Of a stretch of 64,000 bases of DNA, positions 8,912 through 17,557 are shown one piece after another. Origin of the DNA: CPC320 sp002684375 (GTDB taxonomy: Bacteria > Pseudomonadota > Alphaproteobacteria > Rhodobacterales > Rhodobacteraceae); assembly GCA_965662545.1 (NCBI GenBank), contig CBFIHZ010000002.1, forward strand, positions 62,001-126,000, written 5' to 3'. Every line of letters begins with the position of its first letter. Within the stretch, counting starts at the first letter, position 1. Position numbers and translations under genes: made by a program. The notes below the pieces were generated by a model. The model had not been told where the DNA came from and did no database searches. It saw only the letters and a list, made by a program, of their open reading frames with translations.

Positions 8912-10303
8912 ATGAGAGATCAAACAGAGATCCACTCCGCGGAAACAATTTCCCGCACAGACGTCTATGCGCTGGATCGCAAGGCGGTGGCGGCGATCCT
9001 GTATGCCGTGGACGTGTCTGATCAGGGCCAGCTGCTGGCGTTGATGAGCCCTTTGCACCCGGCCGATATTGCCGACCTTCTCGAACAAATCAACGGGTTT
9101 GACCGACGGCGGTTGATTGATCTTTATGGCAAAGAGTTTGAGGGTGACATTCTCTCCGAGCTCGATGAGAGCATTCGCGAGGAAGTGATTGCAGCGCTGC
9201 GCCCGGATGTTCTGGTCGAAGCTGTGCGCGATCTGGAAAGTGATGAGGTTGTCGATCTTCTCGAGGACCTTGAAGACCGGCAAAAAACCACCATTCTTGA
9301 AGCCTTGCCTGAACCAGACCGCGTTGCTGTCGAACAATCGCTGACCTATCCAGAATTTTCTGCGGGTCGCCTGATGCAGCGTGAGGTGGTGATGGCCCCC
9401 GAACATTGGACGGTGGGCGATGCGGTTGATTTCCTGCGTGCGGCCAAGCGGCTGCCGGACCAGTTCTATCACGTCACACTGGTCGATCCAAAATTACGAC
9501 CGCTGGCCAATGTGACTTTGGGCAAGCTGATGTCATCGGGGCGCAACGTGCCGTTGTTGGATATCGTCGAAGAGGTATTTTGTGTTATACCGGCATTACA
9601 GGACGAGGCCGATGTGGCCTATGCGTTCAATCAGTATCATCTGATTTCTGCGCCAGTTGTCGATGAAAGCAACCGGCTGATTGGAATGATCACCATCGAC
9701 GACGCGATGGCGGTGCTTGAGGAAGAAAGCCAGGAAGATATCCTGCGTCTGGCGGGTGTCACCGAAAGCAATCTCAGCGACCGGGTTTTGGAAACTGCAA
9801 AACAGCGCTTTCCTTGGTTGGCGGTCAATCTGGTATCTGCGATTTTAGCCTCATTGGTCATCGCCCAGTTTGAGGCCACAATCGCCCAGTTGGTTGCCTT
9901 GGCTGTTTTGATGCCGATTGTCGCCTCTATGGGGGGCAATGCTGGCACGCAATCTCTTACGGTGGCGGTACGGGCTTTGGCGACGCGTGATTTAACCGCG
10001 TCGAATATGTGGCGTGTGGTGCGCCGCGAGGTGGTTGTTGGTTTGCTGAACGGGCTGTTGTTCGCCGCTGTAATGGGCGTGGTGGGTTTTGTCTGGTTCG
10101 GCTCTATTGCGCTGGGGGGGGTGATTGCAGCAGCCATGGTGGTCAATTTGATCGTGGCCGGTCTGTCGGGGACATTGGTCCCGCTTGTTTTGGATCGCTT
10201 TGGTGTCGATCCGGCACTTGCCTCAGGTGCGTTTGTCACCACGGTCACAGATGTGGTTGGGTTTTTCGCCTTTTTGGGGCTGGCCGCTTGGGTTTTGCTA
10301 TGA
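8912..10303 (+). CDS. mgtE: Magnesium transporter MgtE
   Basis: 463-residue Mg2+ channel. Domain order is standard: N-terminal superhelical domain (about 30-130, LHPADIADLLEQI and DLESDEVVDLLEDLEDRQK), two CBS domains (about 135-260, SAGRLMQREVVMAPE, then LISAPVVDESNRLIGMITIDD), a plug helix, and five transmembrane helices (about 300-463) containing PIVASMGGNAGTQSLTVAVRAL, the pore signature. Its stop codon overlaps the start of the cyclo-ligase gene (ATGA), so the two are probably cotranscribed. Confidence 0.96.
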   Translation: MRDQTEIHSAETISRTDVYALDRKAVAAILYAVDVSDQGQLLALMSPLHPADIADLLEQINGFDRRRLIDLYGKEFEGDILSELDESIREEVIAALRPDVLVEAVRDLESDEVVDLLEDLEDRQKTTILEALPEPDRVAVEQSLTYPEFSAGRLMQREVVMAPEHWTVGDAVDFLRAAKRLPDQFYHVTLVDPKLRPLANVTLGKLMSSGRNVPLLDIVEEVFCVIPALQDEADVAYAFNQYHLISAPVVDESNRLIGMITIDDAMAVLEEESQEDILRLAGVTESNLSDRVLETAKQRFPWLAVNLVSAILASLVIAQFEATIAQLVALAVLMPIVASMGGNAGTQSLTVAVRALATRDLTASNMWRVVRREVVVGLLNGLLFAAVMGVVGFVWFGSIALGGVIAAAMVVNLIVAGLSGTLVPLVLDRFGVDPALASGAFVTTVTDVVGFFAFLGLAAWVLL

Positions 10304-10857
10304 CTCCGCTTGAGGCGGAAAAAGCCGCCGCGCGCAGGGCTGGGTTTGCGCGGCGAAAAGCAGCTCATGCTGCGGCACCCGTCGCCGCGTCGGGGTATCT
10401 GTCTGAAGTATTGGCCGGGTATCGTGGGGTTACACTTGCAGGCTATATGCCGATCCGTACAGAGATCGATCCACTGCCGACGATGGCCGAGGCTGCGGCC
10501 TATGGCTGGGTTGGGGTGCCAGTCATTCAACGCGCCGGTGCCGCGCTGCTGTTCAGTCGCTGGGATCCGGAGTGTGCGCTCAAAGATGGGCCGTTTGGGG
10601 CAAAAATCCCGCAGATTGACCAATTTTTTGAGCCGGAAATTCTGATTGTCCCTCTTGTGGCCTTTGATCGTCAAGGCGGGCGCTTGGGCTATGGCGGCGG
10701 GTTCTATGATCGCACCCTCGAAGGATTGCGTCAGCGGCGCAGAACGTTGGCGATTGGCTTTGCCTATTGTGCCCAAGAGGCCAAGGCGTTGCCGCTTGAA
10801 CCAACCGACCAGCCGCTTGACATGATCGTGACCGAGCAAGGTGTGATCGAGCTTTAG
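10300..10857 (+). CDS. 5-formyltetrahydrofolate cyclo-ligase
   Basis: ATP-dependent conversion of 5-formyl-THF to 5,10-methenyl-THF (folate one-carbon pool). 185 residues, normal for the family. The N-terminal AEKAAARRAGFARRKAAH segment and the nucleotide/substrate motif GGRLGYGGGFYDRTL at about 126-140 identify it. The start at 10300 overlaps the mgtE stop by ATGA translational coupling; the frame is open further upstream but only antisense to nothing and inside mgtE. Confidence 0.92.
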   Translation: MTPLEAEKAAARRAGFARRKAAHAAAPVAASGYLSEVLAGYRGVTLAGYMPIRTEIDPLPTMAEAAAYGWVGVPVIQRAGAALLFSRWDPECALKDGPFGAKIPQIDQFFEPEILIVPLVAFDRQGGRLGYGGGFYDRTLEGLRQRRRTLAIGFAYCAQEAKALPLEPTDQPLDMIVTEQGVIEL

Positions 10858-10926
10858 GGGGCCATTGGTCGTTCTAACATGTTTTCCCCTTGCTGGCCGT
10901 AGTGGAAGCTCATATCTGTCAGCGGT

Positions 10927-12168
10927 ATGAGATTTAAAAATAGTCGCGCGTATGAATTTATCGCGCTCATGTCATTTACTATGTCTTTGGTTGCCGTCAG
11001 TATTGATGGTGTGCTGCCCGCTCTGCCGGTTATTGCGCTGGAGTTGGGGTTTATCACGCTTCAGCACAGCCAAATGGTGGTGTCGCTTTTTGTGTTGGGT
11101 ATGGTGTTTGGCGAGCTGTTGTTTGGCCCGTTTTGCGATGCCTTTGGGCGTCGGCCTGCGCTGGCTTTGGGGGTGGGAGTGTTCTGCCTTGGGGCTGTGA
11201 TTGCGATGGGCGCTGACAATTTTGAACAGATGGGTCTGGCGCGGGTGCTGCAGGGTCTTGGCGCTGCGGGGCCAAAGATTGTCTGCCGTGCTGTGATACG
11301 CGACCGGTTTGAGGGGGCGGCGATGGCACGGGTGATGTCGCTGATTTTCACCGTTTTTATTTTGGTCCCAATGATCGCGCCAATGATTGGTCAAGGTTTG
11401 CTGCTGGCGGCGGGCTGGCGCTGGATTTTCGGTCTGTATCTGTTTTGGGCCGGGGTTGCCGGTCTTTGGTTTATGATCCGGCAACCTGAAACTTTGGCGC
11501 GGGACCAGCGCGTTCCGCTGTCCCTGAAGCGGTTGTGTCTCAATTCCGGCCGTATTTTTAAAAGCCGCAAAGTCATGGCTTACACCTGTGCTTCGGGGAT
11601 GGTGTTTGGGACACAATTGCTGTTTCTGGCCACTGCCCAGGCGGTCTTTTCGCAAATTTACCACGTCGGTTTAATGTTTGCGGTGTATTTCGCGGTTTTG
11701 GCGGCCAGTCTTGGTTTGGCCACGTTGATCAACAGTCGTTTGGTGGCCACTTGTGGCATGCATAAAATGGTGCTCTACGGCGCGGTGGGGCATATAATCT
11801 TTGCGGGGCTTTTGTTTGGAGCAAGTCTGGTAACAGACCCGGGCCCGGCGTTTGTCTGGTTTATGGTTTTGCAGTTTATGATGCATTTTTGCATGGGAAT
11901 TGTATTTGGCAATCTCGGTGCTTTAGCCATGCAGCCGCTGGGCCGCATCGCCGGTTTGGGAGCATCGCTGATGGCGGCGGTCTCAAGTCTGATTGCGGTG
12001 TTATTCGCCACTCTTTGCGGGTGGTTTTATGACGCAACTTTACTGCCATTGGCGCTGGGATATTTTGCCGCCGGTATGGTGACGTTGCAGTTGTTGCGGA
12101 TCGGGCACAGAGCCTCGGGCGATGTGGTGTATCCTGTCAATTTGTCCGACGCGCCGGTCCCGAATTAA
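10927..12168 (+). CDS. Bcr/CflA-type MFS drug exporter
   Basis: 413-residue major facilitator protein with 12 predicted helices. Recognisable marks of the Bcr/CflA subgroup are DGVLPALPVIALELG in helix 1, GELLFGPFCDAFGRRPAL (motif A, loop 2-3) and RVLQGLGAAGPKIVCRAVIRDRF (helix 4-5). Likely a proton-driven exporter of drugs or metabolites; substrate unknown. It sits 69 bp after the cyclo-ligase gene and 85 bp before the YmdB-type gene, all on the same strand. Confidence 0.88.
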   Translation: MRFKNSRAYEFIALMSFTMSLVAVSIDGVLPALPVIALELGFITLQHSQMVVSLFVLGMVFGELLFGPFCDAFGRRPALALGVGVFCLGAVIAMGADNFEQMGLARVLQGLGAAGPKIVCRAVIRDRFEGAAMARVMSLIFTVFILVPMIAPMIGQGLLLAAGWRWIFGLYLFWAGVAGLWFMIRQPETLARDQRVPLSLKRLCLNSGRIFKSRKVMAYTCASGMVFGTQLLFLATAQAVFSQIYHVGLMFAVYFAVLAASLGLATLINSRLVATCGMHKMVLYGAVGHIIFAGLLFGASLVTDPGPAFVWFMVLQFMMHFCMGIVFGNLGALAMQPLGRIAGLGASLMAAVSSLIAVLFATLCGWFYDATLLPLALGYFAAGMVTLQLLRIGHRASGDVVYPVNLSDAPVPN

Positions 12169-12253
12169 CGCGCACCTGTGTTTGGGGATGTGGGATGCAT
12201 CGTGGTTACGGTTTTACTTGCCCTTGGCGCCGCGCCGCCCTAGGAGCAGACGG

Positions 12254-13066
12254 ATGAGATGTCTTTTTTTAGGTGATGTGATGGGCCGCGCCGGACGGCA
12301 GGCCATCCAAGAGCATTTACAGACGCTGCGACGCGACTGGAAATTGGATTTCGTCGTGGTCAACGGCGAGAATGCCAGCAATGGTGCCGGGCTGACCGGT
12401 GAGCATGCACAGCTGTTACTGGAGGCCGGTGCAGATTGTCTGACGCTGGGTGATCATGCGTTTGACAAAAAAGATATGTTGCAGGCGATTGAAGGCGAGA
12501 GCAGAATTATCCGGCCGATCAATTTTGCCAAGGGCGCTCCGGGGCGGGGTCACCGGCTGTTCACCGATGCGCGTGGCCGCAAGATATTGGTGCTGCAAGT
12601 GTTGGGGCAGGTGTTTATGAAGCGCCCGTTTGACGATCCGTTTTCGGCCGTTGATCAGGTGCTGCGGGCGCATCCTTTGGGCGGTCTGGCGCAGGCGATT
12701 ATCGTAGATATTCATTGCGAGGCGACCTCTGAGAAAATGGCCTTTGGCCATTTTTGTGACGGGCGGGCAAGCCTTGTGGTTGGCACCCATACCCATGTGC
12801 CGACCGCTGATACCCAGATCTTATCTGGCGGCACCGGCTTTCAATCTGATGCCGGCATGTGCGGTGATTACAACAGCGTCATCGGTATGGATAAAGCGGA
12901 ACCTCTGCGGCGGTTTATCACTGGCATGTCGAAATCACGTTTCGAGCCGGCTGATGGCCCGGCGACCCTTTGCGGTGTATTTGTCGAGACCGACGACCGC
13001 AGTGGCAAGGCGCTGCGCATCGAGATGATCCGCTATGGGGGCCGTTTACAGCCTGCCTGTGCATGA
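12254..13066 (+). CDS. YmdB-type metallophosphoesterase (TIGR00282 family)
   Basis: 270-residue calcineurin-like phosphodiesterase. Metal motifs: FLGDVMGRAGR at residues 4-14, VNGENASNGAGLT, GDHAFDKKD, VDIHCEATSEK and VGTHTHVPTAD. Bacillus YmdB, the characterised relative, hydrolyses cyclic nucleotides and affects RNA turnover; the substrate here is unknown. The ATG at 12254 follows GGAGCAG and starts right at the family N-terminus (MRCLFLGDV); upstream extension overlaps the MFS gene. The stop overlaps the next ATG (ATGA). Confidence 0.92.
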   Translation: MRCLFLGDVMGRAGRQAIQEHLQTLRRDWKLDFVVVNGENASNGAGLTGEHAQLLLEAGADCLTLGDHAFDKKDMLQAIEGESRIIRPINFAKGAPGRGHRLFTDARGRKILVLQVLGQVFMKRPFDDPFSAVDQVLRAHPLGGLAQAIIVDIHCEATSEKMAFGHFCDGRASLVVGTHTHVPTADTQILSGGTGFQSDAGMCGDYNSVIGMDKAEPLRRFITGMSKSRFEPADGPATLCGVFVETDDRSGKALRIEMIRYGGRLQPACA

Positions 13067-13989
13067 TGGCACAGCGCGGTTTTTATACGCTTTGCCTGTT
13101 GATTATGGGGATTGGCTGGGGCGCGACCATTCCGCTGACCAAGGTTGCGGTGAGTGAGGGGTATCAAGAATTTGGCTTGATTTTCTGGCAGCAAATCATC
13201 TGCGCTTTTGTACTGGGCATAGTATTATGTATCCGCCGGCAAGGCGTGGGTCTTGGCCGTCCGCAAATTGTGGCGTACGTTATCATAGCTGTATTTGGCA
13301 CCGTGTTACCAAATACAGCATCCTATGAGGCGGCCGTGCATTTGCCGGGGGGGGTCTTGGCAATTTTAATTTCGACCGTGCCAATGTTTGCCTTTCCAAT
13401 CGCTCTGCTGCTTGGAATAGAACGGTTTTCGTGGCGGCGCACAGCGGGGCTTTGTTTGGGTCTGTTTTCGGTGATGCTTATGGTCGCGCCCGAGACCAGT
13501 CTACCAGAGCAGATGGCTGTCGTGTTCATTCCAATCGCTTTGATTGCGCCCATTTTTTATGCATTTGAGGGCAATTATGTCGCTAAATGGGGAATCGGTG
13601 GATTGGATCCGGTTCAGGCGCTCTTTGGCGCGTCCCTGGTGGGCAGCGTAATATCACTTATCTTAGCTCTGGGGTCGGGACAATTTATCGACCCGCGCGG
13701 TCCGTGGGGCATGCCGGATTATGCTTTTGTCACCAGTTCTCTGATGCACGCAGTCATTTACACGGCATATATTTGGCTGGTGGGTCGTGCCGGACCGGTC
13801 TTTGCCGCCCAAGTCGCCTATCTGGTCACATTATTTGGCATCTTTTGGTCGGTATGGCTGTTAGATGAAGCGTATTCAAAGTATGTATGGCTGGCCTTAA
13901 GCTGTATGCTTTTGGGGATATTCTTGGTGCTGCCCCGCTATAGAAAAAATACAAGGGTGCTTGCTGAACCCTCTGACATCGGCACTTGA
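13063..13989 (+). CDS. DMT-family (EamA) transporter
   Basis: 308-residue permease with ten hydrophobic segments and two EamA repeats (GIGWGATIPLTKVAVSEG in helix 1; YFAFEG-like turn IFYAFEGNYVAKWG between halves; VAYLVTLFGIFWSVWLLDE in repeat two). Substrate unknown. The start overlaps the preceding stop codon by ATGA, so translation is coupled to the YmdB-type gene. An adjacent second ATG makes the exact first residue uncertain by one. Confidence 0.87.
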   Translation: MMAQRGFYTLCLLIMGIGWGATIPLTKVAVSEGYQEFGLIFWQQIICAFVLGIVLCIRRQGVGLGRPQIVAYVIIAVFGTVLPNTASYEAAVHLPGGVLAILISTVPMFAFPIALLLGIERFSWRRTAGLCLGLFSVMLMVAPETSLPEQMAVVFIPIALIAPIFYAFEGNYVAKWGIGGLDPVQALFGASLVGSVISLILALGSGQFIDPRGPWGMPDYAFVTSSLMHAVIYTAYIWLVGRAGPVFAAQVAYLVTLFGIFWSVWLLDEAYSKYVWLALSCMLLGIFLVLPRYRKNTRVLAEPSDIGT

Positions 13990-14332
13990 AAGAACTGAAA
14001 AGACCGTATTTCTGATTTTGATCAGGGCAGGGCAATCCACAATGAGCACGGGTGCGCGGATATTTGCAGGGTAAGTTCTATCCAATGTTGTAGCAGGATT
14101 GTTTCGTCTATTGCGACGTATTTTCCCTCAACGTGAAATTATGGATAGCTCCGAACGCGTCTGATCACCGGGGTAGCAACGGGGTATTGGAAAGCGTAGG
14201 CGCGGGTGCATACCCCATTTAAGTTGCCCTATCCTCCGCCCGATGCGCCTCTTTGGGCGACTGTCGGGTTGCAGGCCCACCCCGCTGTGACTTATAGAAT
14301 ATAACAGGAATTCAAGTTAGACGGAGTTTACG
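13990..14332. other. Intergenic region before yebC
   Basis: 343 bp with no coding frame I would support. It should carry the yebC promoter. A GGAG ribosome site stands 7 bases before the yebC ATG. No hairpin or repeat stands out. Confidence 0.5.
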
Positions 14333-15073
14333 ATGGCCGGTCACTCAAAATGGGCAAATATCCAGCACCGCAAAGGGCGTCAGGATGCTGTGCGTTCGAA
14401 ATTGTTCTCGAAGCTTTCGAAAGAGATCACAGTTGCCGCAAAAATGGGTGACCCGGATCCAGAAAAAAATCCCCGTTTGCGGATGGCGGTTAAAGAGGCC
14501 AAATCGGTTTCGGTGCCCAAAGACGTTATTGACCGTGCGATCAAGAAATCTACCGCCGGTGAAGGCGATGATTACGAAGAAATCCGCTATGAGGGCTATG
14601 GTCCCAATGGCGTGGCCGTGATTGTTGAAACAATGACTGATAACCGTAACCGCACGGCGTCAACTGTGCGGTCTACTTTTACTAAAAACGGCGGTAATCT
14701 GGGTGAAACAGGCTCCGTTGGTTTTATGTTTGAACGTACGGGTGAAGTAGTTTACGCGGCCACAGCCGGGGATGCGGATACGATTATGATGGCTGCGATT
14801 GAGGCGGGTGCCGACGATGTCGCTAGTGGCGATGAGGGGCATGTGATCACCTGCGCTGATTCTGATTTGAACATGGTTGCCACAGCGCTTGAAAGCGAAT
14901 TGGGCGAAAGCGTTTCTACGAAATTGATCTGGAAACCGACAATGACCACAGAGTTGGATCTAGAGGGTATGCAAAAGTTGATGAAACTCGTGGATGCTTT
15001 GGAAGATGACGACGATGTGCAACGCGTCACGTCAAACTTTGAAGCTTCTGATGAAGTTATGGATCAGCTTTAA
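14333..15073 (+). CDS. yebC: YebC/PmpR-family regulatory protein
   Basis: 246-residue member of the YebC family, described as DNA-binding regulators in some bacteria (PmpR type) and more recently as ribosome-associated factors easing translation of proline stretches. Family start MAGHSKWANIQHRKGRQDA is intact, followed by AAKMGDPDPEKNPRLRMAV and YEGYGPNGVAVIVE (about 85-98) and TDNRNRTASTVRSTF. Length and all blocks are complete. It stands alone on this strand. Confidence 0.96.
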   Translation: MAGHSKWANIQHRKGRQDAVRSKLFSKLSKEITVAAKMGDPDPEKNPRLRMAVKEAKSVSVPKDVIDRAIKKSTAGEGDDYEEIRYEGYGPNGVAVIVETMTDNRNRTASTVRSTFTKNGGNLGETGSVGFMFERTGEVVYAATAGDADTIMMAAIEAGADDVASGDEGHVITCADSDLNMVATALESELGESVSTKLIWKPTMTTELDLEGMQKLMKLVDALEDDDDVQRVTSNFEASDEVMDQL

Positions 15074-15520
15074 CCCTATTACCAAGTATCAAAGCCGTAT
15101 TAAGTGATGGCAAAGAGACCTATCTTTTAGATACGATTTTGCGCTGTGCAATTCTGGGTTTTATAGTCAAAGCGACCAGTGCGTCGTAAGGTCACCTTGA
15201 TCCGCAGCTTTTCTGAGCGTGTGGTTTTGCTATTTATTGGTCATTTTACGTGAGGATGTTCCAGACTGAAATATTGTTGGAAAATTCTTGAGCTGCAGAT
15301 GCTGGCTTAAACAAACGCAGTTCCCGCAAGATTTCCGGCTTTGGAATTGTGGGGGCAGAGAAATAATTGGCATGATTGAATTTGTGAGCGAAATAGGCTT
15401 GAAACATGTATCAAAATGTAACATAGTTTGTGATATATTTCTAAGGATAATACCGCTGTTGGTTTGAAAGGGTGCATTGTGTATAGATATACTGCCGTAG
15501 CTCAATTGCGAGAAATAGTA
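15074..15520. other. Intergenic region after yebC
   Basis: About 450 bp, AT-rich toward the right end (15400-15460), where the promoter of the small winged-helix gene is expected. No hairpin terminator with a T-run was found after yebC. No supported gene. Confidence 0.4.
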
Positions 15521-15760
15521 ATGACCATGGAACGTGACCTTGGTCTGATTGCATTGTCTCATAATGAAAAAGATGTTTTGTACGCAGTGCAGTCTGTTTT
15601 GGCAGTCTCTGACGGCGTAGCCAAGTCAGATGAGATCAGATCCCATGATCTTGTTCGGGATATGTCGCAACCAACATTCCATCGCGCATTGAAAAGCCTC
15701 TTGGCGCGGGGTCTTCTCCAACATGCACCGGACACCAAGGCAGGGTCGTACGTTATTTAA
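15521..15760 (+). CDS. Small winged-helix-like protein, unknown function
   Basis: 79-residue protein that I cannot assign to a named family. The sequence looks like a compact winged helix: a helix around LSHNEKDVLYAVQSVL, a polar linker, a recognition-helix-like RDMSQPTFHRALKSLLARGLL, then a short wing ending in GSYVI. It reads like the DNA-binding half of a MarR- or phage-type regulator without an effector domain. ATG 15521 or 15527 is likely; the frame stays open to a TTG at 15464 without family support. A perfect 7-bp palindrome lies 40 bp downstream. Confidence 0.5.
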   Translation: MTMERDLGLIALSHNEKDVLYAVQSVLAVSDGVAKSDEIRSHDLVRDMSQPTFHRALKSLLARGLLQHAPDTKAGSYVI

Positions 15761-15800
15761 GAGCAGTCGCTCTGTCTCAGATTGATTGTTGTGTTGACTT

Positions 15801-15816
15801 CAAAGTATGTACTTTG
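15801..15816. promoter_or_regulatory. Palindromic operator candidate
   Basis: CAAAGTA-TG-TACTTTG is a perfect inverted repeat directly after a TTGACT (15794-15799) that could be a -35 element. It lies between the small winged-helix gene and the LysE-type exporter gene, so it may be where a regulator controls the exporter. The regulator is unknown. Confidence 0.4.
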
Positions 15817-15982
15817 ATGACTGTCACGTTTTGTTTTTTCGGGACAGGGGTCGGTAGCCTGTAACCGGACAGACTTGGCAATTTTGTTTGACGGTGCAGG
15901 TCATGCTCTGCTGTGTATCCGATCCTTGAGAGCAAGAGGTCCGTATGGTAGTTTCGGATTTTGCGCGTGTTAAGGATGTCGT

Positions 15983-16576
15983 TTGGCCAATTTTATTTCC
16001 GGGTTTAGCTTGGGCTTATCGCTGATCATGGCGATTGGGGCACAAAATGCTTTTGTGCTCAAATCGGGGCTGCGGCGAGAGCACATTTTTATCATATGTA
16101 CTCTGTGCGCTGTCAGTGATGCGGTGCTTATTGCAGCAGGCATCCTTGGGTTTGGCTCTTTATTAGATGCTGTGCCAAGTCTGGAAATCGTCATGCGGCT
16201 GGCTGGTGCGTGCTTTTTGTCTGTGTATGGATGCAAGAGCTTTTTGTCCGCGTGGCGTGGGGGCACAAGCCTGCAGGCTGCTGGCGCATCCAGCACATTG
16301 CTGGCGTCGGTTCTGACCTGCCTTGCGTTGACTTGGCTCAATCCGCACGTTTACCTTGATACAGTGGTTCTGCTGGGGTCGATTGCGGCCCAACACGACG
16401 ACCGCTTTATTTTTGGGGTGGGGGCTGTCAGCGCGAGTTTTGTATTTTTCTACACGCTCGGCTTTGGTGCGCGGTTGCTGGCGCCGGTGTTTTCCCAACC
16501 GGTGGCTTGGCGGATCCTCGATGCGTGCGTTGGGGCGCTTATGTGGGCGATTGCGATACATCTGTTTTTTAACTGA
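15983..16576 (+). CDS. LysE/ArgO-family amino-acid exporter
   Basis: 197-residue inner-membrane exporter with six hydrophobic segments. The N-terminal GFSLGLSLIMAIGAQNAFVLKSGL is the LysE/ArgO signature, and ALTWLNPHVYLDTVVLLGS around residues 110-128 carries the conserved NPH. Expected to export basic amino acids (arginine or lysine). The start is a TTG at 15983 with AAGGA 7 bases upstream; the nearby ATG at 15976 is in a different frame and stops after ten codons. Confidence 0.88.
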   Translation: MANFISGFSLGLSLIMAIGAQNAFVLKSGLRREHIFIICTLCAVSDAVLIAAGILGFGSLLDAVPSLEIVMRLAGACFLSVYGCKSFLSAWRGGTSLQAAGASSTLLASVLTCLALTWLNPHVYLDTVVLLGSIAAQHDDRFIFGVGAVSASFVFFYTLGFGARLLAPVFSQPVAWRILDACVGALMWAIAIHLFFN

Positions 16577-16618
16577 TCAGCTCTTGCCTGTTGTTCAAAT
16601 ATAAGCGTTTATCACCGA

Positions 16619-17524
16619 ATGTCTGAACCTTCATCATCGCGGCCCGGGGTTGGTATTGCCTGGATGGTCTTCACCGGGGTTCTGTTTGTGATGGTCACTG
16701 GGTTGGTGAAATATCTTGGTCCCACAATGCCCGCGCCTCAAGCGGCTTTTCTACGCTACGCTCTGGGGCTTGTCTTGTTGGTGCCGATGCTGCCGTTCCG
16801 CGAGGGGCTGCATTTGCAGAGACACCAATTACACTTGTCGATCTGGCGTGGCGTTTTGCATTCAGGTGCCGTGGCGCTGTGGTTTTTCGCCATGGCCCGT
16901 ATCCCGATCGCCGATGTAACGGCTATGAATTATATGGCGCCGATTTATGTCACTGTCGGGGCGGCATTATTCTTAGGAGAGCGTTTGGCGCTGCGCCGTT
17001 TGGCAGCGATTGCATTTGCTTTGTTCGGGGTCATGATTATCCTGCGTCCTGGCTTTCGCGAGATCGGTACCGGGCACATGGCTATGGTGCTGGCCACGTT
17101 GTTTTTTGGTGGCTCGTATCTCTTGGCCAAGCGATTGACCGACGAGATTCCAGCCGGACTGGTGGTTGTCTTATTGTCGGTCATCGTAACCATCGCGTTG
17201 TTGCCCATGGCGCTGGTGGTTTGGGTGCCGCCCAGCGGATCTGATTTGATGATTTTATTCCTCGTTGCCTGTATTGCCACTTTGGGTCATTACACAATGA
17301 CGTTGGCTTTTAAGGCCGCCTCTATTTCGATCACGCAGCCCGTTACGTTCTTGCAACTGGTCTGGGCGGCTACTTTGGGTGTGGTTGTCTTTGGCGAGGC
17401 GATTGATCCGTTTGTGGTGCTTGGCGGGGTGATTATTCTGGCATCAGTGACGTTTATCAGCTGGCGTGAGGCAACATTGCAGCGTCGTCTACGCACGCCG
17501 CCGGTGCCCGCAACCAAAGTTTAG
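16619..17524 (+). CDS. DMT-family (EamA) transporter
   Basis: 301-residue permease with two EamA repeats (about 12-145 and 155-288). Typical segments: PAPQAAFLRYALGLVLLVPM in repeat one, ALWFFAMARIPIADVTAMNYMAPIYVTVGAALFLGE at the helix 3-5 boundary, and SITQPVTFLQLVWAATLGVVVFGE in repeat two. Substrate unknown. It starts 42 bp after the LysE-type gene on the same strand, so the two may share transcription. Confidence 0.88.
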   Translation: MSEPSSSRPGVGIAWMVFTGVLFVMVTGLVKYLGPTMPAPQAAFLRYALGLVLLVPMLPFREGLHLQRHQLHLSIWRGVLHSGAVALWFFAMARIPIADVTAMNYMAPIYVTVGAALFLGERLALRRLAAIAFALFGVMIILRPGFREIGTGHMAMVLATLFFGGSYLLAKRLTDEIPAGLVVVLLSVIVTIALLPMALVVWVPPSGSDLMILFLVACIATLGHYTMTLAFKAASISITQPVTFLQLVWAATLGVVVFGEAIDPFVVLGGVIILASVTFISWREATLQRRLRTPPVPATKV

Positions 17525-17557
17525 GAGGCCATACTTTATTTTTAAACTGGAATTTTT

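Noticed and set aside
8774..9472. N-terminal extension of guanine deaminase by 233 residues
   Set aside because: The open frame is antisense to the start of mgtE, has no family similarity, and the internal ATG at 8773 has a proper ribosome site and gives the normal GuaD length.
10009..10299. Upstream extension of the 5-formyl-THF cyclo-ligase frame
   Set aside because: It lies inside mgtE in another frame; the ATGA overlap at 10300 gives the family start and length.
9637..10839. 400-codon minus-strand frame
   Set aside because: Antisense to mgtE and the cyclo-ligase gene, with the proline/threonine/arginine-rich composition typical of shadow frames in GC-rich codon usage.
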